Under the pieces are notes generated by a model. That model was not told where the DNA came from. It saw only the letters and a program-made list of their open reading frames with translations, and ran no database searches. The position numbers were made by a program, and so were the translations under genes. Shown in pieces: positions 17,643 through 26,238 of a DNA stretch of 64,000 nt. This stretch comes from Urbifossiella sp046350095 (GTDB taxonomy: Bacteria; Planctomycetota; Planctomycetia; Gemmatales; Gemmataceae), in contig JAXMBA010000003.1 in the NCBI GenBank assembly GCA_046350095.1, positions 992,001 through 1,056,000 on the forward strand. Direction: 5' to 3'. The stretch's first letter is position 1. Every line of letters begins with the position of its first letter.

Positions 17643-18197
17643 ATGTCCGACGTGACTCGCCTCCTGGATGCCGCAGCGGCCGGCGACCGCCGTGCGGCAG
17701 CGGACCTGTTGCCGCTCGTCTACGACGAACTGCGGAAGCTTGCTGCCGCGCGGATGGCGAACGAATCCCCCGGGCACACGCTCCAGCCCACCGCACTCGT
17801 CCACGAGGCGTACCTCCGCCTGCTCGGCCCGGCGGACGACACCCGATGGGACAACCGCGGGCACTTCTTCTCCGCCGCGGCCGAGGCCGTGCGCCGCATC
17901 CTCGTGGACGCCGCCCGTCGGAAGCGCCGGGAGAAGCACGGCGGCCGGGTCGACCGTGTTAAACTCCCTGACCTCCCCGGCAGCGACCCGGACGGCCGGC
18001 TCATCGCGCTTGATGAGGCCCTGACCCGCCTCTGCGACGAGGACCCGGTCGCAGCCCGGGTCGTCGAACTGCGCCAGTTCGCCGGCCTCGGCCACGACGC
18101 GGTCGCCGCCGCGCTCGGGATCACCGTTTACGCCACCCGCCAGAAATGGACCTTCGCCCGCGCCTGGTTGCGGGACGCGATTTCGGAGATTTCCTGA
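17643..18197 (+). CDS. ECF-type RNA polymerase sigma factor, planctomycete type
   Basis: 184 residues. Region 2 opens with VTRLLDAAAAGDRRAAADLL and contains LVHEAYLRLL and RGHFFSAAAEAVRRILVDAAR; region 4 has LRQFAGLGHDAVAAALGIT with the helix-turn-helix. This is the planctomycete ECF-like family usually encoded next to Ser/Thr kinases. There is no clear Shine-Dalgarno before ATG 17643. The kinase follows 57 bp downstream, a typical pairing in which the kinase or its substrates control sigma activity. The N-terminal sequence is very close to the sigma factor at 61570, so the two are paralogues. It lies wholly inside the insertion. Confidence 0.88.
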   Translation: MSDVTRLLDAAAAGDRRAAADLLPLVYDELRKLAAARMANESPGHTLQPTALVHEAYLRLLGPADDTRWDNRGHFFSAAAEAVRRILVDAARRKRREKHGGRVDRVKLPDLPGSDPDGRLIALDEALTRLCDEDPVAARVVELRQFAGLGHDAVAAALGITVYATRQKWTFARAWLRDAISEIS

Positions 18198-18254
18198 TTT
18201 TCTTTCGGCAGCCGCCGGTCGGGACGGCGCATTGAGTGGTGACCCAAATCCTAC

Positions 18255-20183
18255 ATGAGTGCCGTGATGCCCACCGACCCGGCTCGCGTCCAGGCTGTGT
18301 TCACCGCGGCTGCCGAAATCGCCGATCCGGCCTCCCGCGCCCTCTTTCTCGGCGAGGCCTGCGGCGGCGACTCGGGTTTGAGGTCTCGCGTCGACGCGCT
18401 CCTGCGGGCCCACGACCGGCCGGACAGCATGCTCGACGCCCCGCTCGTTTCACCTCCACACGGCGGCCCCCCGACCACGCGGACCTTCGCCCCGGAACAT
18501 CCCGCTACCCGCACCGGCGGCGGTATGCCCGGGACCGCGGAGGGGGACGAAGCCCTAAGCTTCCTCGCACCGCCGACGCGCCCCGACTCGCTCGGGCGGA
18601 TCGGCCACTACGAGGTGCTACAGGTCCTGGGCCGGGGCGGCTTCGGGATCGTCTTCCGGGCGTTCGACGACATCCTCCAGCGGGTCGTCGCGGTCAAGGT
18701 GATGGCCCCGCAGTTGGCCGCCACCTCCCCGGCCCGCAAGCGCTTCCTGCGGGAGGCCCGGACGTCGGCCGCGGTCCGCCATGAAAACGTCGTGCAGGTG
18801 TACGAGGTGGCTGAGCGCCCGCTGCCGTACCTGGTGATGGAGTTCATCCCCGGCGAGACGCTCCAGCAGATGCTCGGCCGGACCGGCCCGCTCGACGTGG
18901 CCGAGGTCCTGCGGATCGGCCGGCAGGTCGCCGAGGGGCTGGCCGCCGCCCACGCCACCGACCTGATTCACCGCGACATCAAGCCCGGCAACGTGCTGAT
19001 CGAGGGCGGTCCGCGGCGGCAGGTCAAGATCACCGACTTCGGGCTCGCCCGGGCGGCCGACGACGCCAGCATCTCGCAGAGCGGGATCATCGCCGGCACA
19101 CCCATGTACATGGCCCCGGAGCAGGCCAAGGGGGAGACGCTCGACCAGCGGGCCGATCTGTTCAGCCTCGGCAGCGTTCTTTACCAGATGGCCGCCGGCC
19201 GCCCCCCGTTCCGGGCGAGCAGCACGGCCGCGGTGCTCAAGCGGGTGGCCGAGGACACCCCCCGGGACATCCGCGAGGTCATCCCGGAGACGCCGCCGTG
19301 GCTGTGCGCCATCATCGCCAAGCTCCACGCCAAGAACCCGGCCGACCGCTACCAATCGGCTCGGGAGGTGGCCGACGTCCTGGCCGACTGCGAGGCCCAG
19401 CTCAAGTCCAACTCGAAGCTGAAGGACTTCTCCCGGATCCCCCGGGCAAAGTCGCTGCGCGCGGGGCGGCGGACGTGGATCGCGGCCGCGGTCCTGGCGG
19501 CGGCCGGCGTGTCCCTCGCCGGCTGGCGGGGCTGGGGAAGCGGGTCCGTCACGAACGGGCAGGCGGCCGCGGGGGCCAGCGCGCCCGCGCGGCGTCCGCC
19601 CGCAACCCCGGTCACCTGGGGGACGGTCGAGGACCCGCTGGGCGACTGCCGCTTCGCCGAAGAGGACGGCCGGTTGACCGTCACCGTGCCGGGCCGCGAG
19701 AAGCACGACCTCAACCCCAGGTCGTGGGGGTCCGGCATGAACGCCCCGCGCGTCTTCCGCGAGGTCGATGGCGACTTCGAAGCCCGGGTCACGGTCCTCG
19801 CCGGCTCCGATCCGAGGATGACGCCGCCCGACGCGATCCCATACGTCGGTGCCGGGTTGTTCGTGATGCAGGACGACACGCATCTCGTCCGGAATTGCCG
19901 CGCGCGATTGATCGGGTTCCCTACGCACGTCCACGCACACTGGTTCAACGGGCCCGGCGGCATCGGTGAGCGGAAATCGCCCCCCCAGGTCGGCCCACTC
20001 CAATTGCGGATTCGCCGGGTCGCCGGGGTGATCTTCGTCGCGTATGGCACGAACGGACAGGCATGGTCGGATGAGGCCGCAACGGATTTCACCATGCCTG
20101 GTCGCGTTCGGGTCGGAGTTGTGGTCGTAAGTACAGTGGACCAGGACTACACGGCTCAGTTTGAAGGTTTCATCCTCAAGTGA
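18255..20183 (+). CDS. Membrane Ser/Thr protein kinase with DUF1349-like extracytoplasmic domain
   Basis: 642 residues. An N-terminal helical segment (1-60), common before planctomycete kinases, is followed by a Hanks-type kinase (about 117-385): GRGGFGIVF loop, Lys148, HRDIKPGN with Asp241, DFG 261-263, and APEQAKGE in the activation segment. One transmembrane helix lies near 410-430. The C-terminal ~190 residues form a jelly-roll-like domain (FREVDGDFEARVTV, YVGAGLFVMQDD) resembling the DUF1349/LamG fold, probably outside the membrane and able to bind a carbohydrate or other ligand. The partner sigma factor is directly upstream. ATG 18255 and ATG 18267 are both possible starts. A truncated DUF1080-like fragment begins at its stop codon. 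Confidence 0.88.
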   Translation: MSAVMPTDPARVQAVFTAAAEIADPASRALFLGEACGGDSGLRSRVDALLRAHDRPDSMLDAPLVSPPHGGPPTTRTFAPEHPATRTGGGMPGTAEGDEALSFLAPPTRPDSLGRIGHYEVLQVLGRGGFGIVFRAFDDILQRVVAVKVMAPQLAATSPARKRFLREARTSAAVRHENVVQVYEVAERPLPYLVMEFIPGETLQQMLGRTGPLDVAEVLRIGRQVAEGLAAAHATDLIHRDIKPGNVLIEGGPRRQVKITDFGLARAADDASISQSGIIAGTPMYMAPEQAKGETLDQRADLFSLGSVLYQMAAGRPPFRASSTAAVLKRVAEDTPRDIREVIPETPPWLCAIIAKLHAKNPADRYQSAREVADVLADCEAQLKSNSKLKDFSRIPRAKSLRAGRRTWIAAAVLAAAGVSLAGWRGWGSGSVTNGQAAAGASAPARRPPATPVTWGTVEDPLGDCRFAEEDGRLTVTVPGREKHDLNPRSWGSGMNAPRVFREVDGDFEARVTVLAGSDPRMTPPDAIPYVGAGLFVMQDDTHLVRNCRARLIGFPTHVHAHWFNGPGGIGERKSPPQVGPLQLRIRRVAGVIFVAYGTNGQAWSDEAATDFTMPGRVRVGVVVVSTVDQDYTAQFEGFILK

Positions 20184-20491
20184 TGGCCGCCGAGCCCCCC
20201 GGTTCCACCCGCCCCCTAGATCCTCTGCGAGTACGCCCCCCCCTCTTCAGCGGCAATGACATGGCGGGGTGGATGCGGTTCGCCGAACCGCCAGAGGCTG
20301 GACAGTCGAGAGCGGGGCACTCGTCGGCCGCGGCCCGCAAGTGATCCACCTGATCAGCGACAGTGGGGACGTCCGCAACTTCCACCTCCGGGCCGAGGCC
20401 CGGCCGAACCGGGGGGGACAGTGGCATCAACTTCCGGTGCCCGCCCGGGTTCCCGGTCCGGGTGAACGGAACCCCTATTCCCGGGAGCTTC
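20182..20491 (+). pseudogene. DUF1080 (3-keto-disaccharide hydrolase-like) domain fragment, frameshifted
   Basis: Three successive frames together spell a DUF1080 domain: PPLFSGNDMAGWMRF in the first, GWTVESGALVGRGPQVIHLI then NFHLRAEARPN in the second, and DSGINFRCPPGFPVRVNG in the third. The frame changes fall near 20290-20300 and at a run of seven G (20411-20417). The domain then stops dead at the WrbA-like junction, before its second half. The ATG overlaps the kinase stop (TGATG), so it was probably once a coupled third gene of the signalling cassette. It cannot now make the full domain. Confidence 0.7.
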
Positions 20492-20893
20492 GAAGTGGCA
20501 GATCGCGACCTTCCCGGCGTAGTCGGTGACGCCGAACACCAGGAACCCGAAGTTCATCAGCACCATCTGGAGGGACTGGCAGGCGATCTCGGCCCCGCCG
20601 CCCCACCCGCCCGCGGACGAGAACGCGCACGCCACCTTGCCGTCCACCTCCCCCCAGTGGTCGAACATCGCCTCGTCCCAGAACCGCTTCATCCGCCAGG
20701 ACAGCACGCCCATGTTCGTCGGGCTGCCGACCGCCAGCCCGTCGCACCAGTGGACGTCGCCCGGGGTCGCGGCGTCGACGTCGCGGACGCGGACTTCGGT
20801 CCCGGGGATGAGTCCGGCCCCCTCGGCCACGAGCCGGGCCATCGCCGCGGTGTTTCCGCTCGCCGAGTGGTACAGCACCAGCACCTTGCCCAT
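20492..20893 (-). pseudogene. WrbA/flavodoxin-like NAD(P)H:quinone oxidoreductase, 5' part
   Basis: ATG 20893 is preceded by a GGGGGA ribosome binding site. The 134 codons give an intact flavodoxin start: FMN phosphate loop HSASGNTAAMA (9-19), GSPTNMGVLSW (57-67), the AFSSAGGWGGGAE loop and FGVTDYAGKVAICHF. After codon 134 the sequence changes to unrelated inserted DNA and the frame runs on with non-homologous residues. The remaining 51 codons are found 2.9 kb away at 17407-17562. The intact enzyme would reduce quinones by two electrons using FMN. The 5' part may still be expressed as a truncated, probably non-functional product. Confidence 0.85.
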
Positions 20894-21160
20894 CGTCGTC
20901 CCCCGCTCCGGCCCGTGCGTCGCAGCGATCCCGGAGACAGGATAGGGGTCCGTCGGCCCGCTGGTCGAACACGAAGCGTGGCTCCGGACCTCGTTCCGCC
21001 TGCCGGCGCGACGCCGCTGCGTACCCCCCTCGCTGCCGAGCGAGGACGACGGCCGGACGTGGGGGCGGCGGCACCAGGTGAGCATCACTGCCACCGGGCC
21101 GCGTCCCGGCCGTGTCGGGCCGGGCGGGGTCGCGCCACGGTCGCCGACGCCGGTCGCGGG

Positions 21161-22312
21161 TCAACGGGCGTCCCAGTCGGATTTGCTGATCACACAGCGG
21201 AACCCGATGTGCGACATCCCGGTGTCGCCGACCGTGCCGCGGCGGGCCGCGGTCCGGTAGCTCTCGCAGTACGTGACGTGGCACAGGAACGACCCGCCGC
21301 GGGTCACGCGCTTGGGCGCGAGCGCGTCCGCCGGGTCCCACGCCTTCGGCGGTCCCTGCGGGTTCAACGACACCTTCGGGGCGCCGGTGTACGCGTCCGG
21401 CCGGTACCAGTCGGCGCACCACTCCCACACGTTTCCGGCGGTGTCGTACAGCCCGTACCCGTTCGGCGGGTACGACTTCACCGGGGCCGTCCGCTCGTGC
21501 CCGTCGGCCTTCGTGTTGAGGTGCGGGAACGTGCCCTGCCAGATGTTCGCGCGGTGCGGGCCGCCGTCCGACGCCGGCTCGTCACCCCACGGGTAGCGCT
21601 TGCCGGCGAGCCCGCCGCGGGCCGCGTACTCCCACTCGGCTTCCGTCGGCAGCCGCTTCCCGGCCCAGGCCGCGAACGCCGCCGCGTCTTCCCACGACAC
21701 CTGCACGACGGGGTGGTCGTCGCGGCCGTCGAGGTTGCTGTCGGGCCCCTCGGGGTGGCGCCAGCTCGCCCCGTTCACCCACCTCCACCACACCTCGGCC
21801 TTGTCCGTCGGCACCGGCCCGGGCGGCGGGGTGAACACCAGCGCCCCCGGCACCAGCTTGTCGTCGGGCGGCTTCGGCGTCCCTTCGGGAAACTGCTTCT
21901 TCAGCTCCTCCCAGTCGATCGGCTTCTCGGCCGTGGTGACGTACCCGGTGGCCTCGACGAACTCGCGGAACCGGGCGTTGGTCACCTCCGTCTCGTCCAT
22001 CCAGAAGCCGTCGAGCTTGACCCGGTGGGCCGGCAACTCGTTCTTGTTCTTGAAGTTGTCGGCGGTCCCCATCACGAATTCGCCGGCGGGAATCCACGCC
22101 ATCCCGGCGGGCGGCGGCGGCGGCCGGCGGGCGTACTGCGTGGCCGCGTAGGCGACCCCGAACGCGGCGGCAAGGATGCCGAGGAGGAACACCCACCGGG
22201 GGACGCGGAAGCCGGACGGCCCCGCGGCCGCCGGCCCGGCACCGGGTGCGGGGGTGGCGGCGGCGGCGGCGGCGGACTTCGCCCGGCGGCGGTCGCGGTT
22301 GTGGGCCGACAT
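21161..22312 (-). CDS. Formylglycine-generating enzyme (sulfatase-modifying factor)
   Basis: 383 residues. A single membrane anchor (about 40-60, VFLLGILAAAFGVAYAA) is followed by a full FGE-sulfatase domain: GMAWIPAGEFVMGT, HPVVQVSWEDAAAFAAWAGK, RLPTEAEWEYAARGG and the catalytic block GGSFLCHVTYCESYRTAAR. The latter contains Cys344 and Cys349, the CHxxYC pair that marks copper-dependent aerobic FGE rather than a mere structural relative. It oxidises a cysteine in sulfatases to Calpha-formylglycine. It lies at the downstream end of a leftward cluster that includes two sulfatases with cysteine-type motifs, its likely substrates. The N-terminal anchor suggests that modification happens at or beyond the membrane during export. 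Confidence 0.9.
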   Translation of the reverse strand: MSAHNRDRRRAKSAAAAAATPAPGAGPAAAGPSGFRVPRWVFLLGILAAAFGVAYAATQYARRPPPPPAGMAWIPAGEFVMGTADNFKNKNELPAHRVKLDGFWMDETEVTNARFREFVEATGYVTTAEKPIDWEELKKQFPEGTPKPPDDKLVPGALVFTPPPGPVPTDKAEVWWRWVNGASWRHPEGPDSNLDGRDDHPVVQVSWEDAAAFAAWAGKRLPTEAEWEYAARGGLAGKRYPWGDEPASDGGPHRANIWQGTFPHLNTKADGHERTAPVKSYPPNGYGLYDTAGNVWEWCADWYRPDAYTGAPKVSLNPQGPPKAWDPADALAPKRVTRGGSFLCHVTYCESYRTAARRGTVGDTGMSHIGFRCVISKSDWDAR

Positions 22313-22344
22313 GCGTGCGACTCGGGTGGGGGGCGCGGCGGCGG

Positions 22345-23979
22345 TCACTTCCGGGGCGGGAACACCGTCGCCCAGTCGTCTTTCATACTCGCCACCGTCC
22401 AGCCGCGCGCCGGCGCCTCGTCCAGCGCCCGGGCGAGCCGTCCGACGTGCGAGGTCCGGTCGTAGGCGTACTCGCGCTCGGCGTCGGTGTGGTGGACGAT
22501 CAGGCCGAACCGCGGGCCGGGGCCGGCGGTGGTGTACCGGAGCATCTCGTAGTCGCCGTCCGAGTTGCCGAAGCACATCACCTGCCGGCGGCCGATGAAC
22601 TTGTTGATGGCGACCGGCTTGCCGGCCTTGTCGTCGTTGAAGTCGAGCCGCGGGAGCCGGACCAACGTCGGCACGCCGTCGCGCTCCTGGTACTCGGTGA
22701 CGATGGTGCTGCCGATCACCTGTTCCGGCGGGATGCCGTACACCCGTTCGGCCCACACCCGCATGAACTCGACCCCGCCGCCGGACACGATGTACGTCTT
22801 GTACCCGTTCGCCCGCAGGTGGGCCAGCACCTCCAGCATCGGCTGGTACACCAACTCGGTGTACGGCCGGTCGAGCCGGGGGTGCTTCGCGGTGGTGATC
22901 CAGGCGCGGACGGTCGCCTCGAACTCGGTCGTGGTCATCCCGGCGTGCGTCGCCATCAGCAGCTCGACGAGCGCCTTCTCGCCGCCGGCGGCGACGGCCT
23001 TCAGGTCGCCCGCCAGCACCGCCTTGAACGGCTCCTTGTTCGCCCACTCGGGGTGCCGCGGGGCCAGCGCCTTCACCTGGTCGAGCGCGAACGCGAGCTG
23101 CGTGTACACCGGCTGCTCGCACCAGAGGGTGCCGTCGTTGTCGAACACGGCGATGCGCTCGGCCGGGGGAACGAACTCGGCACCGCCGGGCGTCGTCGTC
23201 TTCGCCACGAAGGCGAGGAGTGCCCGCTTGCTTGCGGCATCCTTCCACGACGGGAGGGGATCGGCCGGGGCCGAGGTCCACAACAGCTTCTGCGCCGTCC
23301 CGAAGTTCCCGAGCTGGTAGACGCTGACCGCCCGCGGCTTGAAGGCGAACGCCTCGAACGGCTCGGCCTTGAGCTTGTCGCAGAACGCCCGGGTGCCGAT
23401 GCCGACGGTCACGTGCGGGTTGTACTTGGCGCCGGTGCCGGCCGGCACGAACCCGGCGACGTAGTCGATGGTCGGCTGGTTGATGGCCGCGCCGGTGGGG
23501 TCGGGGGCGAACGCGGCGCCGGTCCCCTTCTCGACGGTGTACGGGGCGAGGGCGTCGAGCACCTTCTGCTGGAGGCGGAGCAGCTCGGGCGTCGGCCGGA
23601 TCACGATCCCGGCGAGGCCGAGCCCCTGGTACGGGATGTCGTAGTACCCCGTCGCCTTCAACTCCAGGCCGGTCGGGTTCTCGTCGCGGGTGACCTTCGC
23701 GACGGCGGCGTACACCTTCTCCAGGTCGGCGGTGCGGACGTACCGCTGGACGATGGTGACGTGCGGGGCGTGGTCGGCGTCAAGGGCGAAGCCTTTCGGG
23801 AAGTCGGCGCGGAGGCGGGCGTTCGCCGCACCGGCCCGTGCGGTCATGACCGCGTCCGGGTCGAGCAGCACGTCGATGGCCGTCACACCGGCGTCGGCCG
23901 ACGGCTGGGCCGGCACGACCTGCGCGAGGCCCGCCAGCAGACAGACACCCCCCAGCATCGCGGCTAATCGGAACCGCAT
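22345..23979 (-). CDS. 2H-phosphoesterase-like / HAD phosphatase fusion, secreted
   Basis: 544 residues from ATG 23979, which gives a clean signal peptide (1-25); a GTG 12 codons upstream would bury it. N-terminal domain (~30-235): two HxT motifs (HVTIV with His73/Thr75, HVTVG with His189/Thr191) as in 2H phosphoesterases. C-terminal domain (~270-540): HAD superfamily, Asp280 and Asp282 in FDNDGTLW, Ser399 in VSGGG, and acidic GNSDGD 471-476, close to the phosphoserine-phosphatase-like branch. The combination suggests stepwise removal of a cyclic or diester phosphate and then the monoester, outside the cytoplasm. It sits 32 bp upstream of FGE and downstream of the sulfatase in one transcription direction. 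Confidence 0.83.
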   Translation of the reverse strand: MRFRLAAMLGGVCLLAGLAQVVPAQPSADAGVTAIDVLLDPDAVMTARAGAANARLRADFPKGFALDADHAPHVTIVQRYVRTADLEKVYAAVAKVTRDENPTGLELKATGYYDIPYQGLGLAGIVIRPTPELLRLQQKVLDALAPYTVEKGTGAAFAPDPTGAAINQPTIDYVAGFVPAGTGAKYNPHVTVGIGTRAFCDKLKAEPFEAFAFKPRAVSVYQLGNFGTAQKLLWTSAPADPLPSWKDAASKRALLAFVAKTTTPGGAEFVPPAERIAVFDNDGTLWCEQPVYTQLAFALDQVKALAPRHPEWANKEPFKAVLAGDLKAVAAGGEKALVELLMATHAGMTTTEFEATVRAWITTAKHPRLDRPYTELVYQPMLEVLAHLRANGYKTYIVSGGGVEFMRVWAERVYGIPPEQVIGSTIVTEYQERDGVPTLVRLPRLDFNDDKAGKPVAINKFIGRRQVMCFGNSDGDYEMLRYTTAGPGPRFGLIVHHTDAEREYAYDRTSHVGRLARALDEAPARGWTVASMKDDWATVFPPRK

Positions 23980-24077
23980 CGCGTGCCCCCATAGCGAAAC
24001 GGACCACTCACTCACGATCTACGACGAGGCGCCCGGCCGGCCGTGGGACCGGCCGGGCGCCTCGGATGGTCACAGCA

Positions 24078-25868
24078 TCACCGGCCCGCGCCGCTCTCCT
24101 GCAAGCGCCGCAGCACGTCGTCGAGGTTGAAGCTCGCGGCCTTCTGCCGCTGCGGGTAGTCCTTGAACGTCGCCAGGAACTTGCCGACGTAGTCCTGGGC
24201 CGGGACCAGCATGAAGGCGCGGTCCAGGAGCCAGTCGTAGTAGGTGTTCGAGGTGATGTCGGCGCGCTCGTAAGGGTCGAGGCGGAGGTTGAAGATCTTC
24301 GGCACCCGGAGGGTGACGAACGGCTCGGCCCACACCCGCAGCGTCCCGGGCGCCCGCTGCTCCATGAACACGATCTTCCACTGGTTGTACCGCAGACCGG
24401 TGAGCTGCTGGTCGTCGTTGCAGTACAGGAACGACTCGCGGGGGCTGTTCTGGGCGGCCCCGGTCAGGTACGGGACCAGGTTGAACCCGTCGAGGTGGAC
24501 CTTGTACGTGCGGTCGCCGATGCGCAGCCCCTGGAGCAGCTTCTGGGTGACCCCGTCGTCCCCGGCGATGGCCGCGAACGTCGGCAGCCAGTCGAGGTGC
24601 GCGACGATCCCGTTGGCCACGCTCCCCGGGCGGACGCGGCCGGGCCACCGGACCATGCACGGCACCCGGTAGGCGCCCTCCCAGTTCGAGTTCTTCTCGT
24701 TCCGGAACGGGGTCATGGCGGCGTCCGGCCACGAGTTCATGTGCGGGCCGTTGTCGGTGCTGTACATGACGAACGTGTTGTCCGACACGCCGGCGTCGTC
24801 CAGCGCCTTGAGGACGGTCCCGACGTTCCGGTCGTGGTCGATCATCGCGTCGATGTACTCGCTCATCCCCGGCCCGGACTGGCCGCGGCTGGCCGGCTTG
24901 ACGTACGTGCGGAAGTGCATGTGGGTGAAGTTCACCCACACGAAGAACGGCTTCCCGGCCTTCGACTGCCGCCCGATGAACTCGGCCGCGCGGGTGGCCG
25001 TCTCGTCGTCGATTGTCTCCATCCGCTTCTTGGTCAGCGGGCCGGTGTCCTTGATGACCTGCTTGCCGACCTTGCCGAACCGCGGGTCCACGGTCGGGTC
25101 GTCCTTGTCGCTGGCCTTCGTGTCGAGCACCCCGCGCGGGCCGTACCGGGCGCGGAACGCCGGGTCCCGGGGGTAGTCCGGGTGCTCGGGCTCCTCCTCG
25201 GCGTTCAGGTGGTACAGGTTGCCGTAGAACTCGTCGAACCCGTGGACGGTGGGGAGGAACTCGTTCCGGTCGCCGAGGTGGTTCTTGCCGAACTGGCCGG
25301 TCGCGTACCCCATCGCCTGGAGGATGATGGCGACGGTCGGGTCTTCGGCCTGGAGGCCGAGGGTGGAGCCGGGGAGGCCGACCTTGGTGAGCCCGGTGCG
25401 GAGCCCGTGCTGGCCGGTGACGAACGACGCCCGGCCGGCCGTGCAGCTCTGCTCCCCGTAGTAGTCGGTGAAGATCATCCCCTCGCGCGCGATGCGGTCG
25501 ATGTTCGGGGTGCGGTAGCCCATCAGGCCCATCGTGTAGGCGCTGATGTTCGACTGGCCGATGTCGTCGCCCCAGATGACGCAGATGTTCGGCTTCTTCC
25601 CGTCCTTCTGCGCCTGGGCCACGACCTGCTGGTTGTGGATGGCGACCGCGGCCGCGACCGGGTCGGCCGGGGCGCAGTCGACGGGACCGGCGCCGGCGCC
25701 GGGCCGCGCCGCCGGCGCGCGGAGCGGCACCGCGACCGGCTGCTCGGCGGGCTCGGCGGCGACGGAGCGGGCGAACGGCAGGCTGAGGCGGTCGGACCCC
25801 GCCGCCCACCCGAGTGTGGCCGCGAGGGCGACGAGCACCCCCGTGACGAGATTGGAACGCTTCCTCAT
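24078..25868 (-). CDS. Sulfatase (arylsulfatase-type, CTAGR active site), copy A
   Basis: 596 residues from ATG 25868 (AGGGGA upstream), with a signal peptide or anchor at 8-24. Alkaline-phosphatase-superfamily sulfatase: metal ligands Asp101-Asp102 in IWGDDIG, catalytic Cys142 in GEQSCTAGR, GKNHLGD (Lys and His of the active site) and YSTDNGPH (Asp/Asn metal site). Cys142 should be converted to formylglycine by the enzyme encoded 2 kb downstream. The motif reads C-T-A-G-R, with Ala in place of the usual Pro. Likely hydrolyses sulfate esters of polysaccharides or aryl sulfates in the periplasm. It shares HNQQVxAQAQKDGKKPNI, the active site and overall length with the copy at 26762-28522. Confidence 0.9.
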   Translation of the reverse strand: MRKRSNLVTGVLVALAATLGWAAGSDRLSLPFARSVAAEPAEQPVAVPLRAPAARPGAGAGPVDCAPADPVAAAVAIHNQQVVAQAQKDGKKPNICVIWGDDIGQSNISAYTMGLMGYRTPNIDRIAREGMIFTDYYGEQSCTAGRASFVTGQHGLRTGLTKVGLPGSTLGLQAEDPTVAIILQAMGYATGQFGKNHLGDRNEFLPTVHGFDEFYGNLYHLNAEEEPEHPDYPRDPAFRARYGPRGVLDTKASDKDDPTVDPRFGKVGKQVIKDTGPLTKKRMETIDDETATRAAEFIGRQSKAGKPFFVWVNFTHMHFRTYVKPASRGQSGPGMSEYIDAMIDHDRNVGTVLKALDDAGVSDNTFVMYSTDNGPHMNSWPDAAMTPFRNEKNSNWEGAYRVPCMVRWPGRVRPGSVANGIVAHLDWLPTFAAIAGDDGVTQKLLQGLRIGDRTYKVHLDGFNLVPYLTGAAQNSPRESFLYCNDDQQLTGLRYNQWKIVFMEQRAPGTLRVWAEPFVTLRVPKIFNLRLDPYERADITSNTYYDWLLDRAFMLVPAQDYVGKFLATFKDYPQRQKAASFNLDDVLRRLQESGAGR

Positions 25869-26238
25869 GCTGTGTCCCCTGGAGACGTGCGGGAGCGGCA
25901 AGGCGACGCCGTCCCGGAAGTCACCCATAGCCGCCGAACAATAAATTGCCAGAATCAAACCACTCGACTATCGAGAATTGGCAAAGGGTTGGGGAACGCA
26001 ACCCACACCGACTTCGAGCACCTCGCCACGTTCGTTATCCGCGAGGGCCGGCCGGGCCCGTCCGCCGACTCGGTCGGGCGGTTCTCATTGGTTCCAGGGA
26101 CGGAGACACCCCGTCCGTGGAAGCACTGAGTCCTCTGGAAGAAATACTGTCGGAACGATTCCCCCGGGTCAGCCGCGGCGGGAGTCCCTGGCCCGACGAC
26201 ACCTGTCACCAACGGCCACGGATCGACCCGCTCAGGAA
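25869..26238. other. Intergenic gap upstream of sulfatase A
   Basis: 370 bp with a lower-GC patch near 25935-25990. That patch contains TTGCCA and TGGCAA about 27 bases apart as an imperfect inverted repeat, a possible operator or promoter for the leftward sulfatase A gene. No reading frame on either strand looks real. Its size suggests sulfatase A has its own promoter rather than depending only on read-through from sulfatase B. Confidence 0.35.

Larger units (their letters stand above)
17563..20491 (+). other. 2,929-bp segment inserted into the WrbA-like gene
   Basis: The two halves of the flavodoxin-like gene end exactly at 17562 and 20492, so everything between is an insertion. It carries, in the opposite orientation, an ECF sigma factor, a Ser/Thr kinase with a sensor-like C-terminus, and a frameshifted DUF1080-like fragment that stops abruptly at the right junction. 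No transposase, no long terminal inverted repeat and no clean target duplication are visible; the left flank GGCTCC and right end AGCTTC are only loosely alike. Ectopic recombination of a signalling cassette fits better than a classical IS. Confidence 0.75.

Noticed and set aside
17563..20491. Classical IS or composite transposon for the inserted segment
   Set aside because: No transposase, no terminal inverted repeats and no clean direct repeat were found at the two junctions.
23979..24015. GTG start 12 codons upstream for the 2H/HAD fusion
   Set aside because: It would place polar residues before the signal peptide; ATG 23979 gives a normal one.
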